A stretch of DNA of 29,442 nucleotides from DASYAE01 sp036501535. Lineage in GTDB: Bacteria > Actinomycetota > Actinomycetes > Streptomycetales > Catenulisporaceae. The notes beneath the pieces are model-generated. The model did not search any database, had not been told where the DNA came from, and saw nothing but the letters and a program-made list of their open reading frames with translations. The position numbers were made by a program, and so were the translations under genes. Every line of letters starts with the position of its first letter. The first letter of the stretch is position 1. The stretch spans positions 1 to 29,442 of the forward strand of contig DASYAE010000123.1 of the NCBI GenBank assembly GCA_036501535.1. The letters run 5' to 3'. Shown here piece after piece: positions 7,087 through 14,713 of this stretch.

Positions 7087-8130
7087 ATGGTGCTTGCCGT
7101 GCGCACGAGATCATCGAGGCCGGCGAGAGCCGTCGGGCTGTCCGTCGGCCTCGCCGCCGGGTTCGCCGCGGACCGGCTGCTGGCCGATCCGGCGGCCTGG
7201 CATCCCGTGGCCGGCTTCGGGCGGGCCGCGCGGGCGCTCGAGGGGCAGGTCTATCAGGACTCGCGAGCGCGTGGCGCCGCCTATGCGGCAGTTTGCATCG
7301 TTTCGGCTGGCGGGCTCGGAATCGCTGCCGAGCGGGCGACCCGCGGCAGGCCGGTCTCGGCGGCCCTGGCCGCGGCCGCCGCGACCTGGACTGTGCTCGG
7401 CGCCGCCTCGCTGCGCCGGGAGGCCGCCGCGATCGGCGACCTGCTCGAGGCGGGCGACCTCGATGCGGCGCGCGAGCGGCTGCCCAGGCTGTGCGGCCGC
7501 GATCCGCGCCGGCTGTCCGCCGGGGAGCTCGCGCGGGCCGCGGTCGAGTCGGTTGCTGAGAACACGTCAGATGCCGTCGTCGCGCCGCTGTTCTGGGGCG
7601 CTGTGGCCGGGATTCCGGGCCTGCTCGTGTATCGGGCCGCCAATACGCTCGACGCGATGGTCGGGTACCGCTCGGACCGCTACGGGCGATTCGGCTGGGC
7701 GGCGGCCCGGCTCGACGACGTTCTGAACTATGTGCCCGCGCGCCTGACCGGCTGCCTGACCGTATTGCTCGCTCCACGTGTCGGCGGCACGCGGCGTGAG
7801 GCTTGGCGCACCCTACGCGCGGACGGCGGTAAGCATCCGAGCCCGAATGCCGGGCGATGCGAGGCGGCGGCCGCCGGAGCGCTCGGCCTAAAGCTCGGCG
7901 GGACGAATACGTACGGCACTCGGATCGAGCACCGGCCGCCCATGGGCAATGGGCGCGGGCCGCGCGGCTTCGACGTCGAGCGGGCGAATCGGCTCTCCGC
8001 CGCCGTCTCCGGGTCCGCCGCGATGCTGCTGTGCGGCGGGGCGCTGGTCGTCCGGTTCCTCGCTGCGCCGAAGCCGGGCCGCGCCCGGCGGAAGGCGTCG
8101 CGCTCAAGCCGCCGGGCACGCCGTGGCTAG
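7087..8130 (+). CDS. cobD: Adenosylcobinamide-phosphate synthase (CobD/CbiB)
   Basis: This integral membrane enzyme joins adenosylcobyric acid to aminopropanol (phosphate) to make adenosylcobinamide (phosphate). From ATG 7087 the protein has 347 residues. Family marks include G-F-A-A-D-R-L-L-A-D-P with W-H-P-V near the N-terminus, V-E-S-V-A-E-N-T-S-D in the middle, Y-R-A-A-N-T-L-D-A-M-V-G-Y followed by G-W-A-A-A-R-L-D-D, and a C-terminal K-H-P-S-P-N-A-G-R-C-E-A-A-A. GTG codons a few residues downstream of 7087 are alternative starts. The stop overlaps the cobQ start by 8 bp, so the two are translationally coupled. Both CobD substrates are made by the neighbours (CobQ and the CobC-like enzyme). 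Confidence 0.93.
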   Translation: MVLAVRTRSSRPARAVGLSVGLAAGFAADRLLADPAAWHPVAGFGRAARALEGQVYQDSRARGAAYAAVCIVSAGGLGIAAERATRGRPVSAALAAAAATWTVLGAASLRREAAAIGDLLEAGDLDAARERLPRLCGRDPRRLSAGELARAAVESVAENTSDAVVAPLFWGAVAGIPGLLVYRAANTLDAMVGYRSDRYGRFGWAAARLDDVLNYVPARLTGCLTVLLAPRVGGTRREAWRTLRADGGKHPSPNAGRCEAAAAGALGLKLGGTNTYGTRIEHRPPMGNGRGPRGFDVERANRLSAAVSGSAAMLLCGGALVVRFLAAPKPGRARRKASRSSRRARRG

Positions 8131-9700
8131 CGCGATCTCACATTCGACGCATCCGACGACCGGCACAGGCGCGCTGCTCGTCGCCGGCACCACGTCGGAC
8201 GCCGGCAAGAGCCTGGTGACCGCGGCGATCTGCCGATGGCTGGCCCGCCAGGGCGTGCGGGTCGCGCCGTTCAAAGCGCAGAACATGTCCAATAACTCGG
8301 CCGTGTGCCTCGATCCGTACACCGGGCGCGGCGCGGAGATCGGGCGGGCGCAGGCGATGCAGGCGGCCGCGGCCGGCGCGGTGCCCGAGCCGGCCATGAA
8401 CCCGGTGCTGCTCAAGCCCGGCAGCGAGCGGTCGAGCCAGGTCGTCGTGCTCGGGCGGGCGGTCGCTGAGACCGACGCGCGCTCCTATCGCAGCCTGCGC
8501 TCGAAGCTGCTGGACACGGTGCTCGAGTCCTTCGACGACCTGCGCTCCCGCTACGACGTCGTGATCTGCGAGGGCGCCGGCTCGCCGGCCGAGATCAACC
8601 TGCGCGACGGGGACCTGGCCAACCTCGGCCTGGCCCGCGCCCGGAACCTGCCCGCGCTCGTGGTCGGCGACATCGACCGCGGCGGCGTCTTCGCCGCGTT
8701 CCACGGCACCGTGGCGCTGCTCGACGCGGCCGACCAGGCCCTGATATCGGGCTTCGTGGTGAATAAGTTCCGCGGCGACCCGGCGCTGCTCGAGCCCGGC
8801 CTTCGGATGATCGAGGGCTACACCGGCCGGCCTGTGCTCGGCGTGCTGCCTTATCTGCGCGACGTGTGGCTTGACGCGGAGGACTCGCTAACGCTCGAAG
8901 CACGCCCCCAGGCCCCGATCGCGGACCCGGGTCGCGGACGTCAGGACCCGCTGACCGTGTGCGTCGTGCGCCTGCCGCGCATCTCGAACTTCACCGACGC
9001 CGACGCGCTGATCCTGGAGCCGGGCGTCGAGGTGCGCTTCGCGGTCGGCCCGCGCTCGGTCGCGGAGGCCGACCTGGTCGTCCTGCCGGGCACCAAGGCC
9101 ACGGTGGCCGACCTGCGGTGGCTGCGCGAGCGCGGGATCGACGAGGCGCTGCGGGAGCGGGCCGCCGAGGCGCGGCCGATCTTCGGCATCTGCGGCGGCT
9201 ACCAGATGCTCGGCCGGGACATCGACGATCCGGTGGAGAGCCGGGAGGGCCGGGTCGACGGCCTGGGCCTGCTGCCGGTCAGCACCTCCTTCGCCGCGGC
9301 CAAGACGCTGGCCCGGCCGGCCGGGACGGGGCTCGGCGCCGAGGTGCGCACCGGCTACGAGATCCACCACGGCCAGGTCGCGGTGCACGACGGGAAGGCG
9401 CTGTTCACCTCGGCCCACGGCACGCCGCTGGACGGCTGCGAGTACGGATCCGTGCTCGGCACGCTCTGGCACGGCACCCTGGAGTCGGACGGCTTCCGCA
9501 GGGAGCTGCTGAGCTGGGCCGCGCGCTGGGCCGGGCGGTCCTTCGAGCCGGGCCCGGCGGTCGACTTCGCCGCCGCCCGCACGGCTCAGTACGACCGGCT
9601 CGCGGACGCGCTGGCCGAGCACGTCGACACCGGCGCGCTGTGGCGGCTGATCGAGCGGGGGCCCACCCCGGGCCTGCCCGCCCTGCCGCCGGGCGCTTGA
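8123..9700 (+). CDS. cobQ: Cobyric acid synthase, glutamine-hydrolysing
   Basis: It amidates the b, d, e and g side chains of adenosylcobyrinic acid a,c-diamide using ATP and glutamine. From GTG 8123 it has 525 residues. The synthetase half carries the modified P-loop G-T-T-S-D-A-G-K-S (22-30), K-A-Q-N-M-S-N-N (51-58), the D-V-V-I-C-E-G-A-G block (145-153) and G-D-I-D-R-G-G-V-F (182-190). The glutaminase half carries the nucleophile in G-I-C-G-G-Y-Q-M-L-G (Cys357) and the catalytic-type His450 in W-H-G-T-L-E-S-D-G-F. The GTG start overlaps the cobD stop by 8 bp. The stop codon is the first triplet of a 9-bp tandem repeat. Confidence 0.96.
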   Translation: MASAISHSTHPTTGTGALLVAGTTSDAGKSLVTAAICRWLARQGVRVAPFKAQNMSNNSAVCLDPYTGRGAEIGRAQAMQAAAAGAVPEPAMNPVLLKPGSERSSQVVVLGRAVAETDARSYRSLRSKLLDTVLESFDDLRSRYDVVICEGAGSPAEINLRDGDLANLGLARARNLPALVVGDIDRGGVFAAFHGTVALLDAADQALISGFVVNKFRGDPALLEPGLRMIEGYTGRPVLGVLPYLRDVWLDAEDSLTLEARPQAPIADPGRGRQDPLTVCVVRLPRISNFTDADALILEPGVEVRFAVGPRSVAEADLVVLPGTKATVADLRWLRERGIDEALRERAAEARPIFGICGGYQMLGRDIDDPVESREGRVDGLGLLPVSTSFAAAKTLARPAGTGLGAEVRTGYEIHHGQVAVHDGKALFTSAHGTPLDGCEYGSVLGTLWHGTLESDGFRRELLSWAARWAGRSFEPGPAVDFAAARTAQYDRLADALAEHVDTGALWRLIERGPTPGLPALPPGA

Positions 9701-9733
9701 TACGCCCGATACGTCTGATCCGCCTGATACGCC
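9698..9733. repeat. Four tandem 9-bp units starting at the cobQ stop codon
   Basis: The units are TGATACGCC, CGATACGTC, TGATCCGCC and TGATACGCC. The TGA of the first is the cobQ stop. They lie in the 156-bp gap before the carboxypeptidase gene; the rest of the gap shows no clear hairpin. Confidence 0.85.
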
Positions 9734-9856
9734 CGAGCACGGCAGCGCGTCATATAAGCAGACATTCACACACACGAAAAAAGCGGCCGCGGGTTCGCAA
9801 CCCCGGCAGCCTCGCGGACGTCATGTGCAAGGAACCAGTGGAAGGGGTTATCAGCA

Positions 9857-11149
9857 GTGGCCCGTTGGCGGCGCGCCGACATCCGAGGAGCGTGGCTCAT
9901 GACCAGCGGCGTCGCCCGCCGGGTGGACGCGACGTCGTGGAAGGCGGCGCTCGCGCTGACGGTGGCGTTCACCCTGGTCATGGCGGTGTGGGGGGCCACG
10001 GTCGGCGGGTCGGGCGCCGCCGCGCGCTGGCGGAGCCCCGCGGCGGCCGATCCGCCCGCGCCCCCGGCGCAGCGGGTGGTCCAGGACATAGCCGAGACCT
10101 ACACGATCCCGGGCACCGCCCCCACGCTGACCTGGCCCTCCACGGGACAGGCCGCGGTCGAGGTGGAGGGCGTCGGCATGCTCGGCACCTCCGGCGACAT
10201 GAGCACGCCGGTGCCGATCGCGAGCGTCACCAAGACCATGACGGCCTATCAGGTGCTGCTGGACTTTCCGCTGAGCACGCAGGAGCAGGGTCCGACGATC
10301 ACGGTCGACCAGCAGGACGTGGACCTATACAACGAGGACGTCGAGGAGGGCGACTCGGCCGTGGCCCTCACGGTCGGCGAGCAGCTGACGGAGCGCCAGG
10401 CGCTCGAAGCGCTCCTGCTCGCCTCGGCCGACGACGTGGCCACGATGCTGGCCGAGTGGGACGCCGGGTCGGTCGACGCGTTCCTGGCGAAGATGAACGC
10501 CACCGCGGCGCAGCTCGGCATGACACACACCACCTACGCCGACCCGGCCGGGCTCGACTCGGCGACCGTGTCGACCGCGACCGACCAGATCCTGCTCGCG
10601 CAGACCGCGCTGCTGCAGCCGGCGCTGGCCGCGGTGGTCGACGAGCCGAGCGCGACGATCCCGGTGGCCGGCACGATCCACAACATCAACACCCTGCTCG
10701 GCCAGGACGGCGTGATCGGCATCAAGACCGGCTCGACCGACGCGGCCGGCGCCTGTCTGTTATTCGCCGCGCACATCACCGTGGACGGACTTAACGAAAT
10801 GGTGATCGGCGCGGTGTTCGGCCAGCCGTTCGAGTCCTCCGGGGGCTACCTGAGCGCCGCGCTCGGCGCGGCCGACACCCTGGTCGTCCAGGCGGAGAAC
10901 GCGCTGGCCACCTGGACCGTGGCCGCGCCGGGCGCACGCGTCGCGGTGGTCCGGCAGGCCGGGCGGCCGGACGTCGGGCTCGCCCCGGTCGAGCCGGTGA
11001 CCGTGGTCGGCTGGCCCGGCCTCACCTTCCAGGTCCAGGTCTACGGCAACGGCGGCTCCGCCGGCATCATCGCGACCCAGACCGGTGCCGTCCAACCCGT
11101 GTCAGGCGCCGCGCTCGCCCCGATATCGGCCCATAAGAGCACCCGGTAA
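9857..11149 (+). CDS. D-alanyl-D-alanine carboxypeptidase-like serine peptidase (S11/PBP5 type)
   Basis: A membrane-anchored extracytoplasmic protein of 430 residues. An N-terminal hydrophobic anchor (about 29-48) is followed by a Pro/Ala-rich linker and an S11 domain. The nucleophile motif is S-V-T-K (Ser123-Lys126) and the third motif is K-T-G (290-292) in G-I-K-T-G-S-T. The second motif is normally S-x-N; here it reads S-A-D (190-192) followed by another Asp, so the usual Asn is replaced. The family trims terminal D-Ala from peptidoglycan stem peptides. GTG 9857 has AAGGGG 9 nt upstream; an ATG at 9899 with a GAGGAG upstream is an equally plausible start. It follows cobQ after a repeat-bearing gap and is probably a separate unit. 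Confidence 0.87.
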   Translation: MARWRRADIRGAWLMTSGVARRVDATSWKAALALTVAFTLVMAVWGATVGGSGAAARWRSPAAADPPAPPAQRVVQDIAETYTIPGTAPTLTWPSTGQAAVEVEGVGMLGTSGDMSTPVPIASVTKTMTAYQVLLDFPLSTQEQGPTITVDQQDVDLYNEDVEEGDSAVALTVGEQLTERQALEALLLASADDVATMLAEWDAGSVDAFLAKMNATAAQLGMTHTTYADPAGLDSATVSTATDQILLAQTALLQPALAAVVDEPSATIPVAGTIHNINTLLGQDGVIGIKTGSTDAAGACLLFAAHITVDGLNEMVIGAVFGQPFESSGGYLSAALGAADTLVVQAENALATWTVAAPGARVAVVRQAGRPDVGLAPVEPVTVVGWPGLTFQVQVYGNGGSAGIIATQTGAVQPVSGAALAPISAHKSTR

Positions 11150-11179
11150 GCCGTAGCAGCCCTCCGGTCGGATACGATC

Positions 11180-12619
11180 GTGTGCGCTCATCGAACGCCG
11201 ACACTGCACGACAGCACGGAAGCGGGGGTGGATCGGGCTTTGGCACCGCAAGGGGGCCGGCTGCGCGAGCGCCTGCCCGACATGCGCACCGCCGGCCTCG
11301 CCGGACTGGTGCTGCTCGTCCTCTGCGTCAGCCTCGTCACCTACAGCGGCGGCCGGCTGAACCTGAGCATCTATCGGATCGACCTGGACGTCTACCGGTT
11401 CGGGTCCACCGCGTGGCTGCACGGCCGGGATCTGTACGGGACGCTGCCGCCGGCCGGCGCGGGCCTGTACCTCGGCTTCACCTATCCGCCGATCTCGGCG
11501 GTGGTGATGGCGCCGCTGGCGGTCATCCCGGCGCGGCTGGCCGGCGTGGTGATCACGGCGGTCACCATCGTGCTGCTGATGGCCGTCACGGCCCTGTTCC
11601 TGCGGATCGCAGGGCTCGCGGACATGCGCGGCGCCTGGCGGCGCTCCGCCGCGCTGCTGCCGCTGGCGGCGCTGATCGAGCCGGTGCGCACGACGCTGGC
11701 GTACGGTCAGATCAACGTCGTGCTGATGGCGCTGGTCGCGTTCGACTGCCTGGCACCGGACCACGGGACGCGGCCCGGCTTCGCCCGGCTGCGGATCGGC
11801 CGGCTCACCCTGGTGTGGCCGCGCGGGACGCTGGTCGGGCTGGCCGCGGCGATGAAGCTGACCCCGATCGTGTTCCTGATCTACTTCGTCGCCCGGCGGG
11901 ACTGGCGCGGCGCGGCCACCACGGCGGCCTCGTTCGCGGTGGTGACCGGGATCGGGTTCCTGCTCGCCGGCCGGGACTCGGTCAAGTACTGGACCGACAT
12001 GGTGTTCGACACCGGGCGGATCGGGCCGCTGTGGTTCTCCGGCAACCAGTCGCTCAACGGCGTGTACCTGCGCGCCCACCTGAACGGCTCGGCGGGGCGG
12101 GACGTGTGGCTGGCGTCGGCGGCGGTGGTCGGGCTGGTCGCGCTGGCGGCGGTGCACCGGATGGTGCGGGCCGGGCGCCCGCTGGCCGCGGTCGCGCTGA
12201 CCGCCTGCGCCGAGGAGCTGGTCTCGCCGGTCTCCTGGTCGCACCACTGGGTCTGGGCCGCGCCGGTGCTGCTTACCGCGGTGGTGAGCGCTTATCGCGC
12301 GGGCAACCGCAGGATGCTGGCCTGGTCGTGCGCGGGTATCGCACTGTTCGTCTCCGCGCCGCAGTTCTGGTTCCCGCACACCGAGAGCAGGGAGCTGCGC
12401 TGGGGGCTGTGGGAGCAGGTGATCGGCAGCGCCTACGTGTGGGTAGCAGTCGGCGCGCTCGTCGTCGTGGCCTATCCGGAGGTCAAGCGGCTGTGGCGGG
12501 ACTACGTAAAGCGCACCGGCGCCGGCGGATCGGACGACGGCGCGCGGGAGGAGCTGCCGACCACCTCGGGACCGGCGACGAGCCATCTGTCGGTCACCGC
12601 GGCGAACGTCGGCGGCTGA
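11180..12619 (+). CDS. GT87-type membrane mannosyltransferase (DUF2029)
   Basis: A multi-spanning protein of 479 residues with about ten hydrophobic helices. Family marks are an acidic first loop with Y-R-I-D-L-D-V-Y (64-71), the F-T-Y-P-P segment, A-Y-G-Q-I-N-V near the middle, a M-K-L-T-P segment and a late S-P-V-S-W-S-H-H-W motif. This is the layout of polyprenyl-phosphate-mannose-dependent alpha-mannosyltransferases such as PimE and Rv2181, which add sugars to lipid glycans outside the membrane. The acceptor is unknown here. The C-terminus is a soluble Ser/Thr/Gly tail. The start is uncertain: 11180 (GTG), 11228 (GTG) and ATG 11282 are possible. It converges with the ArsR-type gene. Confidence 0.87.
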   Translation: MCAHRTPTLHDSTEAGVDRALAPQGGRLRERLPDMRTAGLAGLVLLVLCVSLVTYSGGRLNLSIYRIDLDVYRFGSTAWLHGRDLYGTLPPAGAGLYLGFTYPPISAVVMAPLAVIPARLAGVVITAVTIVLLMAVTALFLRIAGLADMRGAWRRSAALLPLAALIEPVRTTLAYGQINVVLMALVAFDCLAPDHGTRPGFARLRIGRLTLVWPRGTLVGLAAAMKLTPIVFLIYFVARRDWRGAATTAASFAVVTGIGFLLAGRDSVKYWTDMVFDTGRIGPLWFSGNQSLNGVYLRAHLNGSAGRDVWLASAAVVGLVALAAVHRMVRAGRPLAAVALTACAEELVSPVSWSHHWVWAAPVLLTAVVSAYRAGNRRMLAWSCAGIALFVSAPQFWFPHTESRELRWGLWEQVIGSAYVWVAVGALVVVAYPEVKRLWRDYVKRTGAGGSDDGAREELPTTSGPATSHLSVTAANVGG

Positions 12620-12630
12620 GCGGCGCTCAG
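12616..12630. terminator. Short hairpin between convergent genes
   Basis: CTGAGC and GCTCAG form a 6-bp stem with a 3-nt loop, overlapping the GT87 stop codon. It lies in the 27-bp gap between convergent genes and could act in both directions. It has no U-tract. Confidence 0.35.
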
Positions 12631-12646
12631 GCGGGAGCGGGACCGG

Positions 12647-13030
12647 CTAGCGCGGACCGGCCACCGACCCGGGTGAGGCGCTGAGCACCGCGTCCATCAG
12701 GTGCGGGAAGGCCGCGTCGAGGTCTTCCCGGCGCAGCGAGATGTAGCGGTGCGTGCCCTGGGCCCGGGTCCGGGTGATGCCGGATTCGCGCAGCACTCTG
12801 AGATGGTGCGAGAGGGTGGACTTGCCGACGGCCAGCCCGGCCGCCTCGCCGACCTTGGTGCAGCATTCCTCGCCGCACTCGGCGAGGGTGCGCACGATGT
12901 CCAGCCGGCCGGGATCGGCCAGAGCGGCGAGCACGGCGGTCAGGCTCAGGCTCTCCGGCTCCGGCTCGGCCACGGCCGTGCCCGCCGGTCGCGGCGCGGC
13001 CCCTTCCGGCGCGTTGTGCTGCTCACGCAT
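12647..13030 (-). CDS. ArsR family HTH transcriptional regulator
   Basis: The 127-residue protein has a winged helix-turn-helix. It opens with A-A-L-A-D-P-G-R-L-D-I-V-R-T-L (35-49); the recognition helix region is G-K-S-T-L-S-H-H-L-R-V-L-R-E-S-G (69-84); a wing with R-A-Q-G-T-H-R-Y follows. Cys52, Cys56 and Cys57 sit before the recognition helix, in the region where some ArsR members bind metal or sense redox. In this subgroup cysteines there are common and may not be functional. The ATG at 13028-13030 is preceded on its strand by TACAGT 6-7 nt upstream, which would give a very short or absent leader. No metal transporter is adjacent, so the target is unknown. Confidence 0.88.
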   Translation of the reverse strand: MREQHNAPEGAAPRPAGTAVAEPEPESLSLTAVLAALADPGRLDIVRTLAECGEECCTKVGEAAGLAVGKSTLSHHLRVLRESGITRTRAQGTHRYISLRREDLDAAFPHLMDAVLSASPGSVAGPR

Positions 13031-13111
13031 TCCACCACTGTAACCTCCGGGGCGGGCCCGGCGTGGGCAGTCGCAACAGAATGCTGAGCTCTCGACAGGT
13101 CGGGCTCCCGC

Positions 13112-14593
13112 TCAAACGGCGTCGACCCAGTCGAACAGCACCCGCCGCGTCCCCGGGTCCGCGGAGACCAGCCGCACCCGAAGCTCGGCGCCCTGGGGCA
13201 GGTCGTGGCCGTCGAGCCGTCCTATCACGGCCGGCTCGCGCAGCATGACCACGCCAGCGTCGGGCTTGCCGTTGTGGTCCCAGTCCACCCGGTCGTTGAG
13301 GTCCAGCACCACGCCGTCGAAGATCTCGCCGACCCGGCCGCGCAGCAGCACCGCCTCGGCCAGATCCACACAGGCCCGCTCGACCGCCTTCGCGCGCCGG
13401 TCGCCGATCTCCATCAGCGCCGGGAGCGCGGGCAGCGCCTCGCACACCCACTGCGGCGGCTCCCGGCCGGAGCACAGCGCGACGCACACCTCGAGCCCGA
13501 ACCGGTCGACCAGCCGCCGCAGCGGAGCGGTGACGTGCGCGTATTCGCAGGCGAGCGCCGCGTGCCCGGCGCGCTCCGGGATCCCGCCGTCGAAGGACTC
13601 GTAGCAGGCGCCGCGCAGCAGCGAGGTCGCCTCGGTCAGGAACGCCAGATCGCGCGGCCGCGCGTTGTCCATGCGCCGGATCAGCTCCGCGTAGGGCAGC
13701 CCGTCCGGCCACCGCACCTTCAGCGCCCGCGCGATGCGGCGCAGCCGGTTCACCGTCGCGGGATCGGGCGCGGGCAGCACCCGCAGCACGCCGACCTCGC
13801 CGTAGATCATCAGGGTCGCCGCGGCCATCCCGGTCAGCAGCGATATCTGCGCGTTCCACTCCTCGACCGGCAGCGCGGCCTTGTACTCCAGCCGCCAGCC
13901 GCTGTCCCGGTCCGCCACCACGCCCTGCACCGGCGCGTTCAGGCTCATCCCGCCGCGGGAGACCTCGCGCTGCCCGAGCAGGCCGCCGATCTCGCGCAGC
14001 AGCTGCATCGGCTCCGGCGCGGTGCCGGCGTCGAGGGCGCGCTGAACCGACGGGTAGTCGAGTTTGGCGCGCGAGCGCACAAGCGCCCGGCGCACCTCCA
14101 CGTCGGTGGCGTCGCCGCTGGAGTCCAGGTCGATGCGCCACAGCAGGGCGAGCCGGTCCCGGCCCGGCAGCAGCGAGGCGCGGCCCTCGCTGAGCACCTC
14201 GGGGTGCAGCGGGACCCGGCCGTCCGGCAGGTAGAAGCTCTCCACCCGGTTGCGGGCCTCGAGGTCGAGCGCGCCGCCGGGCCGGACGAAGAAGGAGACG
14301 TCGGCGATCGCGTACCAGACCCGGTAGCCGCCGCCGGGGCGCCGCTCCAGGGCCATCGCCTGGTCCAGGTCGAGCGATTCCGGCGGGTCGAGGGTGACCA
14401 GGGGCAGCGCGGTGTGGTCGGGCACGTCCGGCAGCGGGGCGGCGGCGGCCTGCTCGGCCTCGGCGAGCACCTCGGCCGGGAACTGCGCGGGCAGCTGGTA
14501 TTCGCGCCGGATCGCCGCCAGGCCGTCCCGCAACGCGTCCTGTGCTTCGTCCGGCGCTTTCTCGCTGTCGATGACCAGGACACGCCGCGCCAC
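13112..14593 (-). CDS. RNB-domain exoribonuclease (RNase II/R family)
   Basis: A compact RNB protein of 493 residues, shorter than RNase R because it lacks the N-terminal cold-shock domains and has only a short C-terminal beta-domain. The catalytic loop is T-L-D-P-P-E-S-L-D-L-D-Q-A-M (67-80) with Asp69, Asp75 and Asp77 as likely Mg ligands. A-I-A-D-V-S-F-F-V (96-104), Y-L-P-D-G-R-V-P-L-H-P (121-131) and the late Y-A-H-V-T-A-P-L-R-R-L-V-D-R-F segment are RNB landmarks. Such enzymes degrade RNA 3' to 5'. The frame opens at GTG 14629, but relatives usually start just before the R-R-V-L segment, so I used GTG 14593; neither has a clear ribosome site. Confidence 0.88.
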   Translation of the reverse strand: MARRVLVIDSEKAPDEAQDALRDGLAAIRREYQLPAQFPAEVLAEAEQAAAAPLPDVPDHTALPLVTLDPPESLDLDQAMALERRPGGGYRVWYAIADVSFFVRPGGALDLEARNRVESFYLPDGRVPLHPEVLSEGRASLLPGRDRLALLWRIDLDSSGDATDVEVRRALVRSRAKLDYPSVQRALDAGTAPEPMQLLREIGGLLGQREVSRGGMSLNAPVQGVVADRDSGWRLEYKAALPVEEWNAQISLLTGMAAATLMIYGEVGVLRVLPAPDPATVNRLRRIARALKVRWPDGLPYAELIRRMDNARPRDLAFLTEATSLLRGACYESFDGGIPERAGHAALACEYAHVTAPLRRLVDRFGLEVCVALCSGREPPQWVCEALPALPALMEIGDRRAKAVERACVDLAEAVLLRGRVGEIFDGVVLDLNDRVDWDHNGKPDAGVVMLREPAVIGRLDGHDLPQGAELRVRLVSADPGTRRVLFDWVDAV

Positions 14594-14713
14594 AGCGCGC
14601 AGCGTAGCGGCTGACGGGAGGAAACGCACGGAGTGCGACGATACGGATTTCTCACATTTCGCGGTCCGTCGACACCCGCGCGCCGCCTGCGATCCCGCCG
14701 CGCGCGGGCCCGG

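Noticed and set aside
7019..8119. Extension of the minus-strand cobC-like frame to 757 codons
   Set aside because: This part is antisense to cobD, Arg/Pro/Ala-rich and without homology to the enzyme core. It is a GC-rich shadow frame.
9698..9733. CRISPR array from the repeated 9-bp units after cobQ
   Set aside because: The units are too short and have no spacers, and no cas genes are present.
13205..14614. A 469-codon plus-strand frame opposite the RNB gene
   Set aside because: Its translation is low-complexity and rich in Arg, Gln, His and Val, whereas the minus-strand frame has all RNB catalytic motifs.
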